A DNA stretch of 8,021 bases from Paracoccaceae bacterium (lineage in GTDB: Bacteria; Pseudomonadota; Alphaproteobacteria; Rhodobacterales; Rhodobacteraceae), in assembly GCA_003500165.1 (NCBI GenBank), contig DNSZ01000278.1, positions 16,059-24,079 on the forward strand, written 5' to 3'. The notes beneath the pieces are model-generated. The model had not been told where the DNA came from and made no database searches. It was given only the letters and a program-made list of their open reading frames with translations. Below, piece after piece: positions 1 to 5,035 of this stretch (positions are counted from its first letter, which is position 1; the number at the start of each line of letters is the position of its first letter). Made by a program: the position numbers and the translations under genes.

Positions 1-243
1 GGGGGCGACCCCGGCGAAATCGGTTTCCGTCTGATACATTGCGCGGGTTTCCGACGAGATCGACGAGATCGTCCGCACCGCGTCCGAGGTGCGCTGCGCC
101 AGCGACGCCTGCTGGAAGAACACCAGCCCGCCGACGATGATGCCGAGCGCGATCGAGATGAACAGCACGGCCTCGATCAGGGTGACGCCACGCTTGCGCG
201 CCCGGACGACCCAGCCGACCGCGCTGGAGTGAAATTCGCTCAT
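1..243 (-). CDS. PilS-like type IVb major prepilin, N-terminal part (runs off the left edge)
   Basis: Reading the minus strand from the ATG at 243 gives 81 open codons to the window edge. The start is supported by a GAGGG ribosome-binding site (complement of 252-256) eight bases upstream. The protein has a basic leader ending RARKRG (14-19), then VTLIE (20-24) with the invariant Glu at +5 of the mature protein, then a hydrophobic helix to about residue 43. This is the class III prepilin-peptidase signal. The following stretch (about 44-78), with a SETRAMYQ segment and a TDFAGV motif, resembles the start of the PilS major pilin family (type IVb, R64 thin pilus). The protein would be cleaved after Gly19, N-methylated and polymerised as the pilus shaft. 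It is transcribed divergently from the three PilV-like genes. It could instead be another minor pilin; the missing C-terminus would decide. Confidence 0.75.
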   Translation of the reverse strand, partial: MSEFHSSAVGWVVRARKRGVTLIEAVLFISIALGIIVGGLVFFQQASLAQRTSDAVRTISSISSETRAMYQTETDFAGVAP

Positions 244-454
244 TTTTTCTTCCCTCTTGGTTCCGACCCCGCCGCCCGCGACCCGGCAAGCGCGGATCAC
301 GAACCTTGCGGCCATTTCAACGCGGCAACTCGTCTTCGGAGCGAAACCGGAGGCGCGGAAGCCGCCACGCAGTGAGACGGTACGACCTTTGCCGCCGTCC
401 TGCACCACATCCGATACGTGATATACCGCCAATAATGGACTTGAACGGCTGATG

Positions 455-476
455 AGCTATACATGTGAATGTAGCT
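455..476. promoter_or_regulatory. Imperfect AT-rich dyad in the divergent region
   Basis: AGC-TA-TACAT, a four-base GTGA centre, then ATGTAGCT. The arms pair over eight bases with a two-base bulge on the left arm, and four T follow (476-479). It could be an operator for a dimeric regulator or a weak hairpin. The stem is short and AT-rich, so a real terminator is unlikely. Confidence 0.25.
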
Positions 477-534
477 TTTCGAATTTATTACCCCTGTGGC
501 ATGGCAGCGCCAGCGCAACGTTTTGTTAAGTTGT

Positions 535-552
535 GGAGCCAGACTGGCATCC
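535..552. promoter_or_regulatory. Operator-like dyad GGAGCCAG-A-CTGGCATCC
   Basis: The core GCCAG-A-CTGGC (538-548) is a perfect inverted repeat around one base. Outer GGA and TCC also pair, with one extra base on the right arm. It lies about 110 bases upstream of the first PilV-like start, so it is placed for a transcriptional regulator. No binding protein can be named from the sequence. Confidence 0.25.
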
Positions 553-650
553 TGTGGCCTATCGAAACACAACACAGTCATAAAGATGTAGTTAGCCTTG
601 TTGATGGGGTGCGGACGCCGCCGAAATGGTGCATTATTGCAACGTGCAGC

Positions 651-656
651 GGGGGG
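651..656 (+). promoter_or_regulatory. G-rich ribosome-binding site that fixes the 664 start
   Basis: Six G followed by A sit seven bases before ATG 664. The in-frame upstream candidates (TTG 598, ATG 604) have no purine-rich sequence at the right distance and would add about 20 residues in front of an already complete basic prepilin leader. Confidence 0.55.
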
Positions 657-663
657 ACTTGCC

Positions 664-2703
664 ATGCGGGATCGGAATCGCCGGGACGCGGTGACCAAGG
701 GCCTGCGCCGGCTGGGTGTGTCGCTGATCGAGGCGATCTTCTATCTGACCGTCACCGCCAGCGTGCTGACCCTGACCGCGCAGATCCTCGACCGCGAGGC
801 GACCCGCGAGACGAACGAGGCGTTTGCCGCCGACCTGCGCCAGATGATTGCGGCGGCACGGCTTTACGCCGACGGTCGGGCCGGCCAGGTACATCAGTTG
901 CTGATGAACAACGACCCGTTGATCACCGACATCCCGATCGCGCAGCTGGTCGATGAGGGGCTGCTGCCCGGCCTGTTCGGCGAGGCCGGGGGCAGCGGGC
1001 TGGCGATGCACAACGACAAGGAATATCGCCTTTGGGCGCGCGGCGTGTTGCGCAGCGCGGCGATCGCCAATCCGAACAATCCACCCACGGTCACCAGGGG
1101 CGCTGTCGACACCAACGGCAATGGCGCGATCGATGCCCCCTTCACGGACCTCAATCCGGCGAATGACGAGCTCGACATCGAGATGGTTCTGGTGACCCGC
1201 GACACGGCGCTGCCCGCCACCCCGGTCTTCAACCGGGCCGACGGCAACCGGATCGTCGCCGAAACCGGCCTGCCGACCGCGGGCTTCATCCAGCGCGACG
1301 CCACCGGCGCCCCGATCGCCACCGGCGCCTATGGCGGCTGGACCCTTGATCTGTCACCCTACAGCGATTCGGCGGTTGTCGCTTCGGCCACCGATTTTGC
1401 GCTGATCGACAACAATTTCGCCGGCCTGATCGCGGTTCCCATCCACGGGGTGATGAGCCGTGCCGCCGGACCCAACCCGAGCAATGTCGAGGATCAGTTC
1501 GCGCGCTGCGCCGCGCTGCCCGACGGGCATCCGCTGCAGGACGAGTGCTACGAGAACCCGGCGGTCTGGACCGACATGGTGTTCAACCAGCTGTTCTCGG
1601 ATGGCTCGGTGCGGTTTCCCGGGATCGAAGGCGTCTATCGGATCACGATGACCGATCCGGCGAACTTCCCGGCCGGCAACGACATCGCCAGCATTCGCGG
1701 GCTGACCATCCTGGAAATGTCACCGCCGTTTTCCACCGGTGCCATCTCAGACACGCTCGACGTTTTCCCGCAGATCTCGAACGTCTCGCGGCTCAGCATG
1801 GGGCGGCCCGGTTCGGACGGCATTCCGGCCGGCGTTTTCGGCGACATCCGCAATCTGCACGGGCTGTCCTGCGCGGCGGGCGGCGTCACCGACATGCAGA
1901 ACGGCCGGTTCGTGGTGGATTGCGACGAAACGGTGTTTTCGGAGTTCCTGTCCGTCACCACCCCCGATCCGGCGGCTGACCCCGAGCGCCGCCTGTTCAA
2001 CGTGACCAGCGACGCGGTGCTGCGCGGCGCGGTGGCGCTGCAATCGACGGCGCCGCTGGCAGTGACGCTGGGCGGGGGCGGCGCGCCGGGAACGGGCGTG
2101 CTGACGAGCGGGCAGATCAGCCTTTTTTCGGACAGCGCCTTCGTGACGCTGGAACCGGGCACGATCACGGCATCGGGACGGTTCCAGGGCCAGACGGTCA
2201 GCACCCCGGCGCTGAGCCTGGGCGCACCCGACCCCACAACGGCGATCACGGATGCTGTCGATGTCACCACCAACCTTCGGCGCCGCCCGGTCTCGAGGGT
2301 ATCGGCCGCCGAAGACGTGGCGCTCGCTTTCCCCCAGCCAGCCTGCGGCAGCGGGTCAACGGCCTTCATCGACGTGGTATCGGTGTTGCCGCCGGGACCC
2401 GAAACCAGATCGCAGGACCTGATCCGTGATGTCGCGGTGAGCGCTGATGCCTCGTTCAATGTCAGCGTCACGGTGACCTATGCGGATGTGACGGCGGGCG
2501 TCAAATGTGACGTGACCAGGGAGGTTATGACCCATAGAGACACGCTGCTTGGTCCGGCGGATTTCACTTTGTCTTTTAGCGAAGAGCGACGAACGGTCCA
2601 CAGAAACTTCGACTGCACGTACGGCGAACTCGATACCGTGAACACGGATGCGGTGATCAATCCGCTTGGCACGCGGGTCACGGCCATTGTGGGGTGCGAG
2701 TGA
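664..2703 (+). CDS. PilV-like large minor prepilin / tip adhesin, paralog 1
   Basis: A 679-aa prepilin-like protein. The basic leader ends at Gly18 and is followed by VSLIE (19-23, Glu at +5) and a hydrophobic helix to about 43. A conserved ADLRQMIAAARLYAD segment (56-70) and the order LLPG, YRLWARGV, IEMVLV, GAYGGW (222-226) resemble the PilV constant region (shufflon-type tip adhesin). DTNGNGAID (149-157) looks like an EF-hand-type calcium loop. Its second loop, present in the two neighbours, has decayed to FSDGSVR (311-317). Cys pairs 282/295 and 403/420 are shared with both paralogs. Residues about 440-545 are Gly/Ser/Thr-rich and strand-like, and the C-terminal domain starts at Cys561 and ends in IVGCE. 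The protein probably enters the inner membrane, is processed, and sits at the pilus tip; this role is inferred. The stop codon overlaps the next start. Confidence 0.72.
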   Translation: MRDRNRRDAVTKGLRRLGVSLIEAIFYLTVTASVLTLTAQILDREATRETNEAFAADLRQMIAAARLYADGRAGQVHQLLMNNDPLITDIPIAQLVDEGLLPGLFGEAGGSGLAMHNDKEYRLWARGVLRSAAIANPNNPPTVTRGAVDTNGNGAIDAPFTDLNPANDELDIEMVLVTRDTALPATPVFNRADGNRIVAETGLPTAGFIQRDATGAPIATGAYGGWTLDLSPYSDSAVVASATDFALIDNNFAGLIAVPIHGVMSRAAGPNPSNVEDQFARCAALPDGHPLQDECYENPAVWTDMVFNQLFSDGSVRFPGIEGVYRITMTDPANFPAGNDIASIRGLTILEMSPPFSTGAISDTLDVFPQISNVSRLSMGRPGSDGIPAGVFGDIRNLHGLSCAAGGVTDMQNGRFVVDCDETVFSEFLSVTTPDPAADPERRLFNVTSDAVLRGAVALQSTAPLAVTLGGGGAPGTGVLTSGQISLFSDSAFVTLEPGTITASGRFQGQTVSTPALSLGAPDPTTAITDAVDVTTNLRRRPVSRVSAAEDVALAFPQPACGSGSTAFIDVVSVLPPGPETRSQDLIRDVAVSADASFNVSVTVTYADVTAGVKCDVTREVMTHRDTLLGPADFTLSFSEERRTVHRNFDCTYGELDTVNTDAVINPLGTRVTAIVGCE

Positions 2704-4889
2704 TGACGCCGTTTGGCCCGATATCCCGACCGGCTGCAAACCCTGGCAGCGGCGCGCCGCGCAACAGGGCGGGCATCCGGGACTTGCGGCGCCGCGCGAT
2801 CACGTTGACCGAGTTGATCCTGTACCTGGCGGTCACCTTCAGCGTGATCATCTTCAGCTATCGCGTCCTGCAAGAGGAAGACTCGCGCCAGGTCGAAACC
2901 ATGGCCGCGGCCGATCTGCGCCGGGTGATCGACGCGACCCAGCTTTATGTCGCGAACGAATACCGCACGCTGCGCCAGGACATCGTGTATCGGGCGCAGA
3001 AGGCGGGCGGCAACAAGAGCCTGTTCGCCAGCTATGCGCTTGACCAGGTGTCTGACCCTGTGACCGGATTCAAATCTCCTGTCGATCTGGGCTATCTGCC
3101 GGCCTATTACGGCAACCGCAACGCGATGCAGGGCAATCTTGGCCGGAACTACCGGCTGATGGTCCGCGGCGTCTCGTGCCTCGATACAGCCAACCCCCAG
3201 GCTACCTTGACCGATGGCGCGGTCGCAGTGCCGATCCCTGCGGGCGGTACCGTACAGGGACAGATCCTGCCGGATTTCGCCGACATGGAGTGTTATTGGA
3301 ACGATTCGAATAGTAATAATATCAAGGATCCGGGCGAGTTCAGCGAAGAGCTCGATCTCGAAGTGTTCCTGGTGACGGTCCCCGATGCCAACGCAGCGGC
3401 GGTGCCGCCCAATGTGGGCAACCGCATCACCGCGCGGGCCGGCACGGCGGCGGCGGGCTATATCGGGTTGGATAACGGCAACGCGCAGGTGGTCGGCCCC
3501 ATGGGCGGCTGGACCTACGACCCGTTGGAATTCGATACAGCGGCCAAAGATCACGCTGAAACATTCCCTGTCGCCGGGAACTTCGCCTCGATCATCGCGC
3601 TGTCGGGCTATGGCGTGATCTCCGATGGCGAGGGCCCGCGCGACAAGGCCGGGCAGGACAAGCTTTCGCTTTGTGCGGGTCGCACCGGCGCAGAGTATCT
3701 GGAATGCGTGACCGGCGATGCGCTTTGGGAGGACCTGGCCTTTGCGGCGATCGACCGTGACGGGGATGGCGCGGTAGACCTGTTCCCCGAGATCAGGGGC
3801 GTCGGCGGCATCCGCATGGCGCCCCCGACCGACGGGCCGGATGGGATCGTTTCGGATGGCAGCATCTCGCGTATCGAGGGGCTGGTGTTTCTCGATATGG
3901 GTCCGGCCTTCTATCTGACCAACACGCCGGTGCCGGCCGATCTGGTCGTTGCGCAGATCACCAATGTCGGCCGCATCGTGATGGGCGAACCGCTGGATAC
4001 CGACAACACCGACGGCCCCGACCTGTTTTCCGAAGTCCGCAACGTGCATGCGCTGTCCTGTGCGGCCGGCGGCACCACCACGACCGATGGCGTGCTCGCG
4101 ATCGACTGCGACGAAACCTATGTCCCGTTCGGCTTTTCCATGACCACCGACGGGGTGCTGGACGTCGCGGCCGAATCGCGCTTCACCCGGCGGCTCGACA
4201 TCGTCACCGACGCGCCCAGCCTGCTTGTCCCGGCAACCGACAACCCCGGACGCTTTCTGCGGCTCAGCGACACGGCGGTCATCCTGCGCAACGATACCGG
4301 CGACGAGACGCGGTTCGACGCGCAGGGTCTCGAGGCCGAGAGCCTTGCCGCAGGAACGCTTGCCACGGAAACCCTGAAGCTGTCGGGCGCCACGAGCGAC
4401 GAGGACGTGACCCTAAACCCGATGGTCCGGCTGGTGACGGCGACGGTTGGCAGCGCGGGCAGTCCGGTCACTCTGGCCGATCCGGACTGCCCGGCCGGGT
4501 GGGATACGGTGGTCGAGGTGGTCGGCGTACAACCGCCCGACACCTATACAGACCTGGGCGCCGGTCCTCCCGGTGGAATAATCTATGATCGCGTCCTGAG
4601 CATTTCCTTGCTGAACGGGTCTGGCTCGCTTTCGCCTGGCGCCACCGTTACCTATGGACGGCCGGTGATCCTGCCGACGACGCTCCAATCCCCAACCTGT
4701 TCACAGGCGGGCACGACGCCGGTAGTATTTCCGATTCCAAGTCGTCCCCCTTTCTCCATTTATGGGACCAGGATTACCGAGAATTGTGAATACGGAACCG
4801 GTCTCGACCTGGAGTTCGACACCCACGACGTCACCAATCCGCTCAATACAAGGATATCGGCAATCGTGGGTTGCGCCCCCGAACCCTAG
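2703..4889 (+). CDS. PilV-like large minor prepilin / tip adhesin, paralog 2
   Basis: A 728-aa paralog whose ATG overlaps the upstream stop (TGATG), suggesting translational coupling; the in-frame GTG at 2694 is less likely. The long basic leader ends at Ala32, then ITLTE (33-37) and a helix to about 55. Ala at -1 instead of Gly is unusual. ADLRRVIDATQLYV (70-83), LGYLPAYYG (129-137), YRLMVRGV, LDLEVFLVT and MGGW (267-270) match the neighbours and PilV-like heads. Two calcium-loop motifs are seen: DSNSNNIKDPGE (201-212, all six EF-loop coordinating positions acidic, Asn or Lys-backbone compatible) and DRDGDGAVD (351-359). Cys pairs 324/335 and 453/469 are shared, and 159/197 is unique to this paralog. 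CPAGW (596-600) opens the C-terminal domain, which ends NPLNTRISAIVGC. It probably acts as a tip or minor pilin; alternative names would be type IV pilin-like adhesin or hypothetical protein. Confidence 0.72.
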   Translation: MTPFGPISRPAANPGSGAPRNRAGIRDLRRRAITLTELILYLAVTFSVIIFSYRVLQEEDSRQVETMAAADLRRVIDATQLYVANEYRTLRQDIVYRAQKAGGNKSLFASYALDQVSDPVTGFKSPVDLGYLPAYYGNRNAMQGNLGRNYRLMVRGVSCLDTANPQATLTDGAVAVPIPAGGTVQGQILPDFADMECYWNDSNSNNIKDPGEFSEELDLEVFLVTVPDANAAAVPPNVGNRITARAGTAAAGYIGLDNGNAQVVGPMGGWTYDPLEFDTAAKDHAETFPVAGNFASIIALSGYGVISDGEGPRDKAGQDKLSLCAGRTGAEYLECVTGDALWEDLAFAAIDRDGDGAVDLFPEIRGVGGIRMAPPTDGPDGIVSDGSISRIEGLVFLDMGPAFYLTNTPVPADLVVAQITNVGRIVMGEPLDTDNTDGPDLFSEVRNVHALSCAAGGTTTTDGVLAIDCDETYVPFGFSMTTDGVLDVAAESRFTRRLDIVTDAPSLLVPATDNPGRFLRLSDTAVILRNDTGDETRFDAQGLEAESLAAGTLATETLKLSGATSDEDVTLNPMVRLVTATVGSAGSPVTLADPDCPAGWDTVVEVVGVQPPDTYTDLGAGPPGGIIYDRVLSISLLNGSGSLSPGATVTYGRPVILPTTLQSPTCSQAGTTPVVFPIPSRPPFSIYGTRITENCEYGTGLDLEFDTHDVTNPLNTRISAIVGCAPEP

Positions 4890-5035
4890 GGACTGCCACC
4901 GACGAACGAACGCCGCCGAGCCGGCAGAAAGGGCCATGAAAGCGTCCGAAAGTCCTGGTCAAGACCTGTGGATGGGGTGCAGACTAGGCCAGCAAATGCG
5001 ATGATCACCGACAACCATTCGATGGGCAATCCACT
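4890..5035 (+). promoter_or_regulatory. Gap before the third PilV-like gene, possible promoter or leader
   Basis: This 146-base gap contrasts with the one-base overlap between paralogs 1 and 2. It contains GATGGGGTGCAGAC (4971-4984), which matches 13 of 14 bases at 603-616 upstream of paralog 1, at a similar distance from the downstream start (65 versus 61 bases). A short palindrome GGTC-AA-GACC lies at 4957-4966. I see no stable terminator hairpin with a T run. The region may allow paralog 3 to be expressed separately, or may be a scar of the gene duplication. Confidence 0.3.
4936..5004 (+). CDS. Possible 22-aa leader peptide ORF
   Basis: ATG 4936 is preceded by AAAGGG (4928-4933) at short spacing and reads 22 codons to TGA 5002-5004. 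The peptide MKASESPGQD followed by LWMGCRLGQQMR matches no family I know. A second ATG (5001) overlaps the stop and opens an 18-codon frame ending in TGA at 5054, inside the next gene. This could be a translated leader affecting paralog 3, but an ORF of this length is expected by chance and codon use gives no test. Confidence 0.15.
   Translation: MKASESPGQDLWMGCRLGQQMR

Larger units (their letters stand above)
244..663. promoter_or_regulatory. Divergent intergenic region between the PilS-like and first PilV-like gene
   Basis: No gene with a credible start, codon use or recognisable product lies in these 420 bases. The part from about 410 to 605 is visibly richer in A and T than the flanking genes, as expected for a divergent promoter region. 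It contains two small dyads (455-476 and 535-552), a direct repeat of CCTGTGGC (493-500 and 551-558), and a motif around 603-616 that recurs upstream of the third PilV-like gene. I could not fix a convincing -35/-10 pair in either direction. A minus-strand TATATC opposite about 420-425 and a plus-strand CATAAAG at 579-585 are weak candidates. Control of both transcription units from here is inferred from the layout. Confidence 0.5.

Noticed and set aside
627..641. TGG-N8-TTGC arrangement resembling a sigma-54 promoter
   Set aside because: The GG to GC spacing is one base short of the -24/-12 rule, and the start site would fall in the ribosome-binding site of paralog 1.
598..663. Upstream in-frame starts (TTG 598, ATG 604) for paralog 1
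   Set aside because: No ribosome-binding site precedes them, while ATG 664 has a G-rich one and already gives a complete prepilin leader.
465..956. Plus-strand 163-codon frame starting in the divergent region
   Set aside because: It overlaps paralog 1 in another frame, and the overlapping part is Arg/Asp/Pro-rich shadow sequence. No ribosome-binding site is seen at its start.
2478..4049. Minus-strand open frame of 523 codons across paralogs 1 and 2
   Set aside because: It is antisense to two well-supported prepilin genes, crosses their junction, and its His/Arg/Asp-rich translation has no domain or signal I recognise. Long antisense frames are common in high-GC coding DNA.
2658..4842. CAATCCGC near the 3' ends of paralogs 1 (2658-2665) and 2 (4835-4842), reminiscent of shufflon sfx crossover sites
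   Set aside because: The bases encode the conserved Asn-Pro-Leu of both C-termini, the flanks do not fit a full site, no inverted partner copies or silent cassettes were seen, and no recombinase lies in the window.
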